A stretch of DNA of 48,548 nucleotides from Ignavibacteriota bacterium (GTDB taxonomy: Bacteria; Bacteroidota; Ignavibacteria; Kapaibacteriales; UBA2268): NCBI GenBank assembly GCA_024636855.1, contig JAGXGG010000100.1, positions 1 through 48,548 on the forward strand, written 5' to 3'. Shown in pieces: positions 9,201 through 17,042 of this stretch. The position numbers and the translations under genes were made by a program. The notes under the pieces were generated by a model that saw only the letters and a list, made by a program, of their open reading frames with translations, did no database searches and was not told where the DNA came from. Each line of letters opens with the position of its first letter. The stretch's first letter is position 1.

Positions 9201-9710
9201 AGAACCAACAAAAATTCCAAAGAAGTTTGTAGTGTCAGATAAATCTGCTCTTATGTGTATTCCGCATAAAGACCATATACCCTCATTTCGAATAGATAGT
9301 ATATTTAATTCAGCTTGGAAATCACCTGAATATTGTTTGTATCTATATCTATAAGCATCCCTGTTGTTGTAAGGAACGATAGAACCAAAACTCTTCATTT
9401 TCATTGAGATTTTCGAATTTCCTGTCCGATTTTTCCCAGAAGCATGTACTATAAGATATTCATTTGGATTGATAATTGTATCTGGTAATTGCCAAGCTAA
9501 ATCTATATTAGGTTTATCTGATATCTTCCACGTAGATAGATTAACTGGTAGGTCACTGTAATTGTATAGTTCTATCCAATCTGGTGTGTGCGAGTCTTCA
9601 TCATATAAAGACTCGGAGTTAGAAGCACATACCTCATTTATTCTTATTTGCGCTTTCGCTTGGGATAGTAATATTAATACTGTTGAAACTAATAATGTTA
9701 ATAATCTCAA
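6288..9710 (-). CDS. Exported lamin-tail / CotH-kinase-like / T9SS-sorted surface protein
   Basis: 1140 residues beginning with a signal peptide (about 1-20, cleaved near AKAQ). In order: the first half of a lamin-tail domain (LTD, about 22-97, INEVCASNS and DWIELYN); a β-rich concanavalin-like stretch (about 115-265); what looks like the other half of the LTD (about 295-348, ending PTPAEKNG); a chitobiase C-terminal-like repeat (about 355-425); a CotH-like region (about 435-800, with HGNNSKYHPQKSFRIY and HDMDWTYSHF); an InlB-repeat-like segment (about 818-883); a second LTD (about 893-1030); and a T9SS type A-like tail (about 1065-1140). Known CotH proteins are atypical kinases of spore coat or surface proteins; activity here is unproven. 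The start is TTG at 9710 with GGAAA upstream; the in-frame stop just upstream excludes much earlier starts. Confidence 0.8.
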   Translation of the reverse strand: MRLLTLLVSTVLILLSQAKAQIRINEVCASNSESLYDEDSHTPDWIELYNYSDLPVNLSTWKISDKPNIDLAWQLPDTIINPNEYLIVHASGKNRTGNSKISMKMKSFGSIVPYNNRDAYRYRYKQYSGDFQAELNILSIRNEGIWSLCGIHIRADLSDTTNFFGIFVGSKDKDGFFNYWRDTVLYLPKFKALYGGLNLPYTKLRLSRKNDSLYCSYIDRNGKEGYKESYHNFFPDSILIGVSVSAFNENQFSEFILDSFLIDNEFTDLMKLDLYEVNEKEAGIDSYYNELHTNFSIKDDDTIFLYNNSILEDSVKLQPMTGDVSNILTNKNEWQITDKPTPAEKNGIGYLSRLSKPIISFQNGKIEINNSKDAIVRYTIDNSTPNIESKIYNSSQPIIPNKTTVIKAVSYKDNYLPSFVQSMLIRINEPEFKLPIISISADSTDLWGEYGILKEDILRITPKVNASFNYYSYKKDVTQNIQIKVHGNNSKYHPQKSFRIYADGKMESNTIKNDFFKSDVKKYSQLVFRNSGTDWSETFIKDAYNGIIAKQIGHLISACYTPVLTYLNSDFYGLINFRERLNDDFLAEYYDIDVNSINYYEDNGDYVDGDYFRYKRYYNYIIDNEFTENKKYEVIDSLVDIDNFINYTLIGIYAANYDWPWKNIKLFQSDELSSKFIYLIHDMDWTYSHFDYKPIQDKIGLMVTDTFSHVSIILTKFLDNKLFKTHYLTRAADLVNSVFRPQNMKFILDSLADQIREYIPLQQKRWEGSCLEWDTKIENMKVFLEERPEYFMKNLDQHINMSNGVSKFSLSTYPSNSGTFKVNTITVDTSFWNGIYFQTLPITITAIPKHGMKFIKWNHDSLGTEPTITTTLPESIELEAIFEKKDINDRKRVVVINEIMYNADKKQDTKDWVELYNAGTDVVNLKGWSIIDEDTTHSKFIINENYQIQPDEFLIITREKEEFEEYISISNKKIGDFEFGLGGNDIIRLIDETGVTHDSVNYDNDSPWPVGADGSGYTIELISPILDNNIGTNWKISKMKLGTAGEKNSNYDSLQTSIYLYSDSGDFRFEQNDRRISIKSDYIIDNFGLFTLTGKKLNLSADRNERTNQLELNLHFLDRGVYLLIINTVNKTEAIKLLLE

Positions 9711-9780
9711 AACTTTTTCCGTTTTTGTAATCTATATTATCTATATAGACACATGAACAGCAAAAACGTCTCAATTTTTG

Positions 9781-10197
9781 TTAAGATTTTTTTATTTCAT
9801 ACTCATAAGTAACAGCTGCACCAGCTAATTTAAGAGTTGCCGTTACACTGCAATACTTTTCTTGTGAAAGACTTATAGCTCTAACTAACTCGGTTTCTTC
9901 TATATCTGGGCTAACTAGAATATATTTCATGTGTACTTTATTAAATATAGTTGGATACTCTTCTCTTTTTTCACCACTTACTTCAATATTGAAATCAGTG
10001 ATTTTTTTCTTTCTTTTGTTAAGCATTGCTACAACGTCTATTGCTGTACATGCTGCAGCTGCTTCAAGTAGTATTTGCATTGGAGTAGCAGCTTTGTATT
10101 CACCACCTGCAGATGAAGAATCGAACATAGTTTTATGTCCGGCTTCATTTTCTCCTATGAAACTCATATTTTTGTTATATTTAACATTTACTTTCAT
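9781..10197 (-). CDS. OsmC/Ohr-family peroxide-reducing protein
   Basis: 138 residues from the ATG at 10195-10197, which is preceded by GGAG; the open frame runs further upstream, but that extension would run into the purE coding region and lacks family similarity. The two family cysteines are visible in AAACTAIDV and EKYCSVTATL. In OsmC/Ohr proteins they form the thiol pair that reduces organic hydroperoxides. The spacing and the SSSAGGEYKAATPMQILLEA stretch place it with the OsmC/YhfA-like branch rather than Ohr, though the subfamily is uncertain. It is divergent from purE with only 31 bases between the starts, so the promoters must overlap or lie within the genes. Confidence 0.88.
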   Translation of the reverse strand: MKVNVKYNKNMSFIGENEAGHKTMFDSSSAGGEYKAATPMQILLEAAAACTAIDVVAMLNKRKKKITDFNIEVSGEKREEYPTIFNKVHMKYILVSPDIEETELVRAISLSQEKYCSVTATLKLAGAAVTYEYEIKKS

Positions 10198-10228
10198 ACT
10201 TTTCTCCAAATAAAAAATAGCTGAAATT

Positions 10229-10723
10229 ATGTCAACCAAAATAAGTATAATAATGGGCAGTGATTCGGATCTTCCAACAATGAGACAGGCTGCAGAAATT
10301 TGCAAAGAGTTCGGAGTTGAATATGAGATGCGAGTAATATCTGCACATAGAACACCACAAGAGATGATTGACTATGGTACTAATGCCATTGGACGTAATA
10401 TAAAAGTAATAATTGCAGGTGCTGGTGGTGCTGCTCATCTACCTGGTATGATAGCTTCTACGACTCATTTACCAGTTATCGGAGTCCCTATCCAATCTAA
10501 AACTCTTAGTGGTATTGATTCACTTTACTCTATAGTCCAAATGCCACCGGGTGTACCTGTAGCTACTGTTGCAATTGGTGCTGGGAAAAATGCTGGTATT
10601 TTAGCAATTAGTATATTAGCAACTTCTGATGAAGTTCTTGCAAATAAGTTAGTAGATTATAAAAAAGAAATGGCAGAAATGTCAAGACAGAAGAATAATA
10701 ACGATGAGTTTACTCCTTTGTAA
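10229..10723 (+). CDS. purE: N5-carboxyaminoimidazole ribonucleotide mutase
   Basis: Converts N5-CAIR to CAIR in de novo purine synthesis (class I PurE), or carboxylates AIR directly if it is class II. 164 residues, the normal size. Motifs: [12 protein letters not shown] (residues 7-18), [27 protein letters not shown] and [11 protein letters not shown]. The ISAHRTP form is usual in class I, which needs PurK; no purK lies beside it, unlike the common purEK arrangement. The last 14 bases overlap the convergent small gene at 10710-11015. Confidence 0.95.
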   Translation: MSTKISIIMGSDSDLPTMRQAAEICKEFGVEYEMRVISAHRTPQEMIDYGTNAIGRNIKVIIAGAGGAAHLPGMIASTTHLPVIGVPIQSKTLSGIDSLYSIVQMPPGVPVATVAIGAGKNAGILAISILATSDEVLANKLVDYKKEMAEMSRQKNNNDEFTPL

Positions 10724-11015
10724 ATTCTTCTGGATATTCAATAACTAATACATAATCAGCTTCCTTTACTTCTTGTTGGTCTATGAAGTCTCGGAGTACA
10801 GGTTTTACGAATTTATTATCTATTTCGGCCCTTTTGAGTTCTGTGGCTATTACTGCTGCGAGCTTGTCTTTAGGTATTTTGGTGTCTAATACTAATATAG
10901 GTTCATCATCCACTAAGCATATACCTGAGATTTTTGCAGATTTATCTCTTTTTATAGTTACGCCTAACTGTTTAGCTAACTCAAGTAACTCTTTATATAG
11001 TTCCTCAGCTTTCAT
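10710..11015 (-). CDS. Small conserved-looking protein of unknown function
   Basis: 101 residues, charged and soluble, no signal peptide. The N-terminal helix ([16 protein letters not shown]) is followed by a β-rich part with [16 protein letters not shown], then [18 protein letters not shown] and a final strand ending in YPEEFTKE. I recall short proteins of this shape in FCB genomes but cannot name a family. It starts inside the end of the upstream membrane-protein gene (11-base overlap), so the two are an operon. The 3' end overlaps purE on the other strand by 14 bases. Function unknown. Confidence 0.65.
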   Translation of the reverse strand: MKAEELYKELLELAKQLGVTIKRDKSAKISGICLVDDEPILVLDTKIPKDKLAAVIATELKRAEIDNKFVKPVLRDFIDQQEVKEADYVLVIEYPEEFTKE

Positions 11016-11529
11016 TTTTATCCAGTGGTTTGAGTATCATGAAGAAAGCTATGGCTATATGTGATAGAAAGGACATTGGTTGTATTATTTTAAATATATC
11101 AACTATGTATCTTTGCTTGAATAAGTGCAAACTACCGTCAGATATAGTATGATTAACAGTATGAAGATTAAAATAATATAAATCTACATCATTTAGAATC
11201 AGATATATTTCAGGAATCGAAAATATATAAAACAAAACAATCGAAATAAACAGCCATCCTGTTTTTTTCAAATTCTTCAAATTCTTCAAAAATAGAATAG
11301 TAATGAAAAGAAAAGATAATATATAGAACAAATCTACATAGAAAGTAATATTGATATAAGTAGTTATAGTGTAATATAACTCATTCATATCTATGTTATT
11401 ACGTAACACAAATTGATCTTTAATTTCAAATAAAGTATATCCGATGGAACTCCTTATAATTGAAGATCCAGTCCATAATAGTATACTTATTAAACTAAAT
11501 GCTTTTATGTAATTCTTTTTTTGATTCAT
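11005..11529 (-). CDS. Integral membrane protein of unknown function
   Basis: 174 residues with about four hydrophobic segments (about 8-28, 57-81, 91-113 and 150-166) and Lys/Asn-rich ends. It contains a tandem LKNLKNLKK after the second segment, marking a cytoplasmic turn by the positive-inside rule. No family recognised. The stop overlaps the start of the next minus-strand gene by 11 bases, so co-translation is likely. It is divergent from murF, 77 bases apart. It could be an envelope or stress protein, but nothing in the sequence says so. Confidence 0.6.
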   Translation of the reverse strand: MNQKKNYIKAFSLISILLWTGSSIIRSSIGYTLFEIKDQFVLRNNIDMNELYYTITTYINITFYVDLFYILSFLFITILFLKNLKNLKKTGWLFISIVLFYIFSIPEIYLILNDVDLYYFNLHTVNHTISDGSLHLFKQRYIVDIFKIIQPMSFLSHIAIAFFMILKPLDKNES

Positions 11530-11570
11530 TCTATTCCTATTTAGAAAAGCAAATATATTGTTTTATAACT

Positions 11571-11578
11571 TATATTTG
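11571..11578 (+). promoter_or_regulatory. Bacteroidota-type -7 element upstream of murF
   Basis: TATATTTG matches the -7 consensus TAnnTTTG, 28 bases before the murF start. No clear TTTG -33 partner is seen at the usual distance, so this is a tentative call. Confidence 0.35.
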
Positions 11579-11606
11579 AAAATTAATTATAAACAGAAAC
11601 AGAAAA

Positions 11607-12992
11607 ATGATAGAAAACAAGGCACAATTCAGTGGGTTTGAGTTAAAATTAATTTTCAAATCTCAGAATGTAATCAATATTGAAGATGATTTAATTATTA
11701 AAGGTATCAGTATAGACACAAGACAAATAAGTGATGGAAACTTATTTGTACCATTGAAGGGTGAAAATATTGATGGAAATACTTTGATTAAAGATGCTTT
11801 TGAAAAAGGTGTGCTTGCTTCATTGATTGACAGAGAATATTACGAGAAGAATAAATCTGATTTTGAAAATCTTCCACTTATAATTGTAGAAGATACATTA
11901 AAAGGACTCGGGCTTCTTGCAAATTTCCATAGAAAAAGGTTTGATATACCTGTTGTTGCTATAGGCGGTTCGAATGGAAAAACCACTACAAAAGAAATAC
12001 TTTCTCATATACTATCTGTAGACAATAAAGTATTAAAGACTTATAAAAATTACAACAATCAATTAGGTATACCATTAATGTTGTTATGCCTAGATGAGAC
12101 TTATCAAGTAGCAATACTTGAAATAGGTACTAATGAACCTGGCGAGATTGCTTATTTATCTGAGTTATTAGAGCCAACACATGGTCTTATCACCAACATA
12201 GGTAAAGAACATCTAGAAAAATTAATTGATATAGTTGGTGTAGAAATGGAGGAAACATTCCTTTTTGGTCATTTAAGAAAATTCAATAAAATGTCTTTCA
12301 TTAACTATGACGATAAAATATTAAGTAAATACGCTAACTTACTAGAAACTAAGTATGTATTTGGTCAAGATGAAGGAATGCATTTAACTTATAAAGTAAT
12401 TCTTGATGAAAATTTGAATCCAACTCTTTCTATTAAGACGTACGATGAGAAGAATTTCGATGTTGAAATAAAAGGTATTGTAGGACATATACAAGCCTAT
12501 AACGCAGCCGCTGCTATTGCAATAGCTATGGAACTCGGTGAAGAAACCGATATAATAAAGAAAGCATTAGCAGAATATGTCCCAGAATCTGGTAATGGTT
12601 ATGGTAGGATGTTAGTCGAAATAATTGGACAGAATACAGTATTAAATGATTGTTATAATGCCAATCCAAATTCAGTTTCAGCAGCGCTAGACACATTAAA
12701 CCTATATAGTAATTATAAGATAGCTGTATTAGGTGATATGCTTGAATTAGGAGATAATACTGTAGAAGAACATAAAGATATAATAGAGCTAGCTTCTATT
12801 ATAGCAGATGAAGTTTACTTATATGGAAGTATCTATGGTGGACTAGAGCTAAAGAATAATTGTTCCCATTTTTCAGATAAAAATGATATTGTCAAAACTA
12901 TATTGAAAAAAGATAAACCTACCACAATACTTGTAAAAGGTTCAAGAGGAATGAGATTAGAAGATGTTATAATTGGATTGAAATCAAGTTAA
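11607..12992 (+). CDS. murF: UDP-N-acetylmuramoyl-tripeptide--D-alanyl-D-alanine ligase
   Basis: Adds D-Ala-D-Ala to the UDP-MurNAc-tripeptide in the cytoplasm, the last soluble step of murein precursor synthesis. 461 residues with the Mur ligase layout: N-terminal substrate domain with ISIDTRQISDGNLFVPL (residues 34-50), P-loop GGSNGKTTTKE (120-130), central KNYNNQLGIPL and LEIGTNEPGEI (diagnostic of MurF), and a C-terminal domain with NDCYNANPNS and VLGDMLELGD. It is followed by mraY after 87 bases, the classic murF-mraY order. The rest of the dcw cluster (murD, ftsW, murG, murC) is absent here. Confidence 0.96.
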   Translation: MIENKAQFSGFELKLIFKSQNVINIEDDLIIKGISIDTRQISDGNLFVPLKGENIDGNTLIKDAFEKGVLASLIDREYYEKNKSDFENLPLIIVEDTLKGLGLLANFHRKRFDIPVVAIGGSNGKTTTKEILSHILSVDNKVLKTYKNYNNQLGIPLMLLCLDETYQVAILEIGTNEPGEIAYLSELLEPTHGLITNIGKEHLEKLIDIVGVEMEETFLFGHLRKFNKMSFINYDDKILSKYANLLETKYVFGQDEGMHLTYKVILDENLNPTLSIKTYDEKNFDVEIKGIVGHIQAYNAAAAIAIAMELGEETDIIKKALAEYVPESGNGYGRMLVEIIGQNTVLNDCYNANPNSVSAALDTLNLYSNYKIAVLGDMLELGDNTVEEHKDIIELASIIADEVYLYGSIYGGLELKNNCSHFSDKNDIVKTILKKDKPTTILVKGSRGMRLEDVIIGLKSS

Positions 12993-13039
12993 TTGAGAAA
13001 TAATTAGTTTGATATTATTAATTTTCCAGTTTTTATTAT

Positions 13040-13047
13040 TATATTTG
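13040..13047 (+). promoter_or_regulatory. Possible -7 element upstream of mraY
   Basis: TATATTTG again fits TAnnTTTG and lies 32 bases before the mraY start in the murF-mraY gap. A TTTG occurs upstream (13008-13011) but 28 bases away, longer than usual. It could give mraY its own promoter. Confidence 0.3.
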
Positions 13048-13079
13048 TTATCATTTCATTTAAGCAGCATATTAGATAG

Positions 13080-14210
13080 ATGTTATATTTTCTATTAGAA
13101 TGGATACATAAGACATTTGACCCACCTGGGTTTGGTGTATTCCAATTTATTACTTTCAGAGCAGCAGCGGCGGCTATAACGGCTATGATCATAAGTTTTT
13201 TCATAGGGCCTAAAATAATATCTAAATTAAAGAGCATGCAAATAGGAGAACAAGCCAAATCCGAATTAATGGATAAAGGACTTCACTTGAATAAGGCAGG
13301 CACTCCAACTATGGGTGGACTAATTGTTCTCTCTTCCCTATTAATACCAAGTATATTATGGGCTGACATGACTAATATGTTTGTTGTCATGGTGGTATTA
13401 GTAACAGCTTGGCTAGGGGTAGTAGGGTTTCTTGATGATTATTTAAAAGTAATAAAAAAACTACCTAAAGGCTTAGTAGGTAGATATAAAATATTAGGAC
13501 AAGTAAGTATTGGGCTTATATTAGGCTCTACTATTTACTTTTTCCCAGAAATGTATTCTAAAGGATTTGCAGAAATAAACACTCTGACAACAGTGCCATT
13601 TGCTAAAGATTTGAATTTTGATTTTGGAATATTCTATATTCCTATGGTTATTTTTATAATCACAGCTACTTCTAATGCTGTGAATTTAACTGATGGATTG
13701 GATGGTCTCGCTATTGGAACAGTTAGTATAGTAGCGCTTACTTTAGCACTTTTATCATATTTTACCGGTAATACATTCTTCGCTAACTATCTGAATATAA
13801 TGTTTATACAAGGTTCTGGTGAGCTAACTATATTTACTGCAGCTCTAATAGGTGCAGGTATTGGATTTCTTTGGTATAACTCTTACCCTGCTCAAGTATT
13901 TATGGGTGATACTGGTTCGCTTGCATTAGGTGGAGCAGTTGGTACTATGATAATCCTAATAAAGAAAGAATTTTTGCTTCCAATATTAGGTGGATTATTT
14001 TTTATAGAAGCAATGTCTGTAATAATCCAAGTAACTTATTTTAGATATACTAAAAATAAAACTGGTGTTGGAAAGAGAATATTCAAAATTGCACCTATTC
14101 ATCACCACTTTGAGAAGACAGGAATACACGAATCGAAAATTGTTACTCGATTTTATATAGTTGGTATTATTTTGGCTATCATAACTATGGCAACATTCAA
14201 GGTAAGATAG
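13080..14210 (+). CDS. mraY: Phospho-N-acetylmuramoyl-pentapeptide-transferase
   Basis: Transfers phospho-MurNAc-pentapeptide to undecaprenyl phosphate, giving lipid I in the inner membrane. 376 residues with about ten membrane segments. Signature sites: GTPTMGG, FLDDYLKV (catalytic Asp pair), NAVNLTDGLDGLA, MGDTGSLALGG and the histidine motif HHHFEKTG. The first residues (LLEWIHKTFDPPGFGVFQFITFR, shown in part here: LLEWIHKTF) resemble the usual MraY start. The TPR-like lipoprotein begins only four bases after the stop, so they are likely one transcript. Confidence 0.96.
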   Translation: MLYFLLEWIHKTFDPPGFGVFQFITFRAAAAAITAMIISFFIGPKIISKLKSMQIGEQAKSELMDKGLHLNKAGTPTMGGLIVLSSLLIPSILWADMTNMFVVMVVLVTAWLGVVGFLDDYLKVIKKLPKGLVGRYKILGQVSIGLILGSTIYFFPEMYSKGFAEINTLTTVPFAKDLNFDFGIFYIPMVIFIITATSNAVNLTDGLDGLAIGTVSIVALTLALLSYFTGNTFFANYLNIMFIQGSGELTIFTAALIGAGIGFLWYNSYPAQVFMGDTGSLALGGAVGTMIILIKKEFLLPILGGLFFIEAMSVIIQVTYFRYTKNKTGVGKRIFKIAPIHHHFEKTGIHESKIVTRFYIVGIILAIITMATFKVR

Positions 14211-14214
14211 TTAA

Positions 14215-14814
14215 ATGAAATATATAAGTATTATAATATTATTATCATTAATTGCATGCTCCCCTGTCAGAAATAGATATATGACAAGGAGTCATAATAA
14301 CAATATTAGCGATACATCTAATTTTAATACGAATAGAAACCATCAAGAAGAGTCCGCTTCAGCTGGTTATATAGATGATAAAGATACTGTTTATATCAAG
14401 TTACCTCCTATCTACATAAATGAAAGTTCTGAAAATATAAAAAGAAGTCTGAGTGTTGAGCTCGATTCTGCAATATATTTATTCAATAGTGGTAAATATG
14501 ATGAAGCTTGTGATAAGTTTAGTCTACTCCAAGAAACTTTGAAAGAGAAAGATTCATTGTACCACGAAGCAGTGTTTTATAGCGCTGAATGCCTTATAGT
14601 GCATAATGAATATAAACTAGCTAATAGATTACTTAATGATATTATGAATAATGAGTTAAGTGCTAATCTAAAGCAAAGAGTACTATTGAGACAAGGTCAT
14701 ATACTTTGTGCATTAGGTGATGAAAGTACGGCTCAATGGTATTTTGATAAACTTAAATCCGATTTTCCTAAGTCTATTTACCTGAAACTGGCAGACTGTA
14801 GTACTCTAAAATGA
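14215..14814 (+). CDS. TPR-like lipoprotein of unknown function
   Basis: 199 residues. The signal is short and ends in a lipobox (LIACSP, Cys15), so an SPII-processed lipoprotein is expected. A low-complexity Asn/Ser stretch follows (about 25-50). From about residue 75 the helices look like tetratricopeptide pairs: SAIYLFNSGKYDEACDKF, YHEAVFYSAECL and QGHILCALGDESTAQWYFDK, the last with the spacing of a YbgF/CpoB or BamD-type TPR. It starts four bases after mraY, suggesting a cell-wall connection (inference). It overlaps the convergent pdxB by nine bases. Confidence 0.75.
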   Translation: MKYISIIILLSLIACSPVRNRYMTRSHNNNISDTSNFNTNRNHQEESASAGYIDDKDTVYIKLPPIYINESSENIKRSLSVELDSAIYLFNSGKYDEACDKFSLLQETLKEKDSLYHEAVFYSAECLIVHNEYKLANRLLNDIMNNELSANLKQRVLLRQGHILCALGDESTAQWYFDKLKSDFPKSIYLKLADCSTLK

Positions 14815-15876
14815 ATCATTAGATAAAGTTTCATTATGCTTTGGATACTCTTTTCTCATCTGATTAAAATTCTTATAATCGAAGTCATCTAAAATCCTTT
14901 TAAAATTAATACTAGTTTTAGAGAGTCGTATTTTACTCTCAAGTTTTTCGTACAAACTATAATAATCTAATGAACTTAATACACTTTTCTCATCTTTATT
15001 AATCTCATTTAGAATAAGAGATTTATCAATTCTTTTACCGATGTAAACTTCGAAAGATTGAAGCATATTCAATGTCCCTCTGAGCTTACCTTCAAACGAA
15101 TGCCCTGCTATATGAGGTGTGGATAAAAATAAACTTGATGCAAAATCGGAATCTATATTTGGCTCGTTTTCCCAAACATCAAATATTAAATTATTTGGGT
15201 TATGATTTGCTATTTTTATCGCTTGCTCATCTATTACACCACCTCTAGCAGCATTTATTATAAGCGCATCTTTTTTTACCAAATCCATTTTATTCAAGTC
15301 AAGTAACTTATAGGTAGGGTGTTCACCATCTTTTACAAGTGGGGTGTGAAAAGTTATAATATCAGAATTTCTTAACACCTCTTCAATTCCACACAGTTTA
15401 GCCTTTATAGAGTTTGTATGGTCTATATAAGGGTCAGAAACTAATATCTGTTTACATTGCTGTTCAAATATCTTCCCTACTTTACTGCCTATATTACCGA
15501 ATCCTACGATACCAAGAGTTAATTCTGAAATATCTTTCTGATTTTCCGTGCACCAAGATAAAACCGCTAAAGTAGTATATTCCGCAACTGAAATCGAATT
15601 AGAACCAGCAGCATTTGTCCACTTAATATTATTATTCTCTAAGAATTCTAAATCAAGATTATCTATTCCTGCTGTTGCAGTACCAATAAATCTAACATTA
15701 GAATCGCCTAACAGAAATACATCACAACTTGATGTAGATCTTACAAAAAGTATTTCAGCATTTGTTTCTTGAAGTAACTCTGGAGTTAGTTCTCCTCCAT
15801 CAAAAGTAATGACGTTAAAATCAGTTCCAAGTGATTCTTTTAAAAGTACAATATTCGAGTCTATTACTATATTCAT
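14806..15876 (-). CDS. pdxB: Erythronate-4-phosphate dehydrogenase
   Basis: Oxidises 4-phosphoerythronate in the DXP-dependent pyridoxal phosphate pathway. 356 residues, near E. coli PdxB (378). The D-2-hydroxyacid dehydrogenase fold is clear: RFIGTATAGIDNLD (about residues 82-95), AGSNSISVAEY, the NAD-binding GIVGFGNIGSKVGKIF, DVWENEPN and the PdxB-typical STPHIAGHSFEGKLRGT. The GTATAGxD and HIAGxSxEGK phrases distinguish it from glycerate or phosphoglycerate dehydrogenases. A terminator-like hairpin sits just eight bases before its ATG. The C-terminal dimerisation region is shorter than in E. coli. Confidence 0.92.
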   Translation of the reverse strand: MNIVIDSNIVLLKESLGTDFNVITFDGGELTPELLQETNAEILFVRSTSSCDVFLLGDSNVRFIGTATAGIDNLDLEFLENNNIKWTNAAGSNSISVAEYTTLAVLSWCTENQKDISELTLGIVGFGNIGSKVGKIFEQQCKQILVSDPYIDHTNSIKAKLCGIEEVLRNSDIITFHTPLVKDGEHPTYKLLDLNKMDLVKKDALIINAARGGVIDEQAIKIANHNPNNLIFDVWENEPNIDSDFASSLFLSTPHIAGHSFEGKLRGTLNMLQSFEVYIGKRIDKSLILNEINKDEKSVLSSLDYYSLYEKLESKIRLSKTSINFKRILDDFDYKNFNQMRKEYPKHNETLSNDSF

Positions 15877-15884
15877 ATAAAAAT

Positions 15885-15901
15885 GGGGAGCTTAACTCCC
15901 C
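15885..15901 (-). terminator. Hairpin between the SRPBCC gene and pdxB
   Basis: On the minus strand a perfect 6-base-pair stem GGGGAG/CTCCCC with a five-base loop is followed by ATTTTTAT and then the pdxB ATG. It looks like an intrinsic terminator for the upstream gene. It also lies where the pdxB ribosome site should be, so it could act as an attenuator or translational hairpin. Confidence 0.65.
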
Positions 15902-15912
15902 TTAATATTTTG

Positions 15913-16932
15913 TTATTGAATTGGAAAATAAATGTAGGTTATAAGCTTATCTTCAGGAGTATCAGAGGGGTCACTGATATAAACTTCCCAAGGGTTCTGA
16001 GTAATCTCAAGTCCCATTTGTGATATATATGCCAAAATAGCATCATAAGAGCTATTCAAATTAGCATAAGAACCCAAATGTTCAATTTTCATAGCTGTAC
16101 CTTTATAAGTCTTTGACTCAAATACTTTAGCAGACAAATCCCCTTTTACATTTTGAATTGGAATACAGTTATCAAATTCATAAACATTCTCTTCCCATTT
16201 CGTAGTAACTGTGATAGGAGGGCCAGTCATTTCCATTCCATTAACTTGTATATTAGATACAAGTTGCCCATAAGATTTACCCATTTTATCAGCGAGATTC
16301 TGATCAGTAGGAGTAGTTGAAGTAGACATACATATAACAGTTTGTGATTCTACATTCTCAATTGAAATATTCTTACTAGTAACATCTAATTTATTTTTAA
16401 TACTTTCAGATAGTTTCTTCAAACTTTCTAAACCTTTGACATATTCTTTTTCTATCATTGGTTCCATCATTAAGCATAGATATCCCCCAAAAATAGGAAT
16501 ATCAATTTCACTATTGAATCCCCAAGTCACCTTACACTTTCCTTTTTCTGCAGTCTCGAACTTATAATATGAAGTGGCAATTCCTTGATCTCCGAAATCT
16601 AAATCTGTTTCTATATAAGAGAAAGGTTCATCTTTAGTAATTGTCATAGACCCTGAACCTACTTGTTCATCTTTACTTTTCCAAGAGCGTTTAGCTCCAA
16701 CACCTGCTATTGGTCCTTCATAAACTGTTTCCATAGTTGTATCCAGTTTTGACCATGGATCCCATTTGGGCATATTCATCAAATTAGTTATTTGACTATA
16801 AGGAACGTTTGCTGGAGTTTCAATTACAATCGACTTTTCTACCGACATTGTACTAGGTAAAAATAAACCTACTACTATTAGTAATCCTAATATAACAGCA
16901 ATTGCAATTATAACAATTTTTAGAATTTTCAT
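15913..16932 (-). CDS. Membrane-anchored SRPBCC plus GyrI-like ligand-binding protein
   Basis: 339 residues from the ATG at 16930-16932, preceded by AAGGG. One N-terminal membrane segment (about 3-25) is followed by a polyketide-cyclase/SRPBCC domain (about 28-175, with MPKWDPWSKLD and IAGVGAKRSWKSKDE) and a GyrI/AraC-effector-like domain (about 195-339, with GPPITVTTKWEE and NPWEVYISDP). Both folds bind small hydrophobic or cationic ligands. There is no DNA-binding domain, so it is not a transcription factor. The ligand is unknown. It is divergent from crcB. Confidence 0.78.
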   Translation of the reverse strand: MKILKIVIIAIAVILGLLIVVGLFLPSTMSVEKSIVIETPANVPYSQITNLMNMPKWDPWSKLDTTMETVYEGPIAGVGAKRSWKSKDEQVGSGSMTITKDEPFSYIETDLDFGDQGIATSYYKFETAEKGKCKVTWGFNSEIDIPIFGGYLCLMMEPMIEKEYVKGLESLKKLSESIKNKLDVTSKNISIENVESQTVICMSTSTTPTDQNLADKMGKSYGQLVSNIQVNGMEMTGPPITVTTKWEENVYEFDNCIPIQNVKGDLSAKVFESKTYKGTAMKIEHLGSYANLNSSYDAILAYISQMGLEITQNPWEVYISDPSDTPEDKLITYIYFPIQ

Positions 16933-17042
16933 GGGGACACCCTTAGTTATTTTATAACACACACATTAGAATGTAAAATTAAGAAGAATTTTTGATAAAT
17001 TATAAATGTAATTATAAATAATTAGCAAATAAATATGAGTTT

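Noticed and set aside
10198-10305. Longer start for the OsmC gene (36 extra codons)
   Set aside because: The extension is hydrophobic without family similarity, overlaps purE on the other strand, and lies upstream of a well-placed GGAG before the ATG at 10197.
11270-11292. Tandem TTCAAATTC repeat
   Set aside because: It is coding for LKNLKNLKK in the membrane protein; short and in frame, with no sign of a mobile or regulatory repeat.
16933-17042. Fluoride riboswitch upstream of crcB
   Set aside because: The 110-base gap is AT-rich and lacks the conserved GGNGAUGG-type core and the pairing segments; nothing beyond a weak leader is visible.
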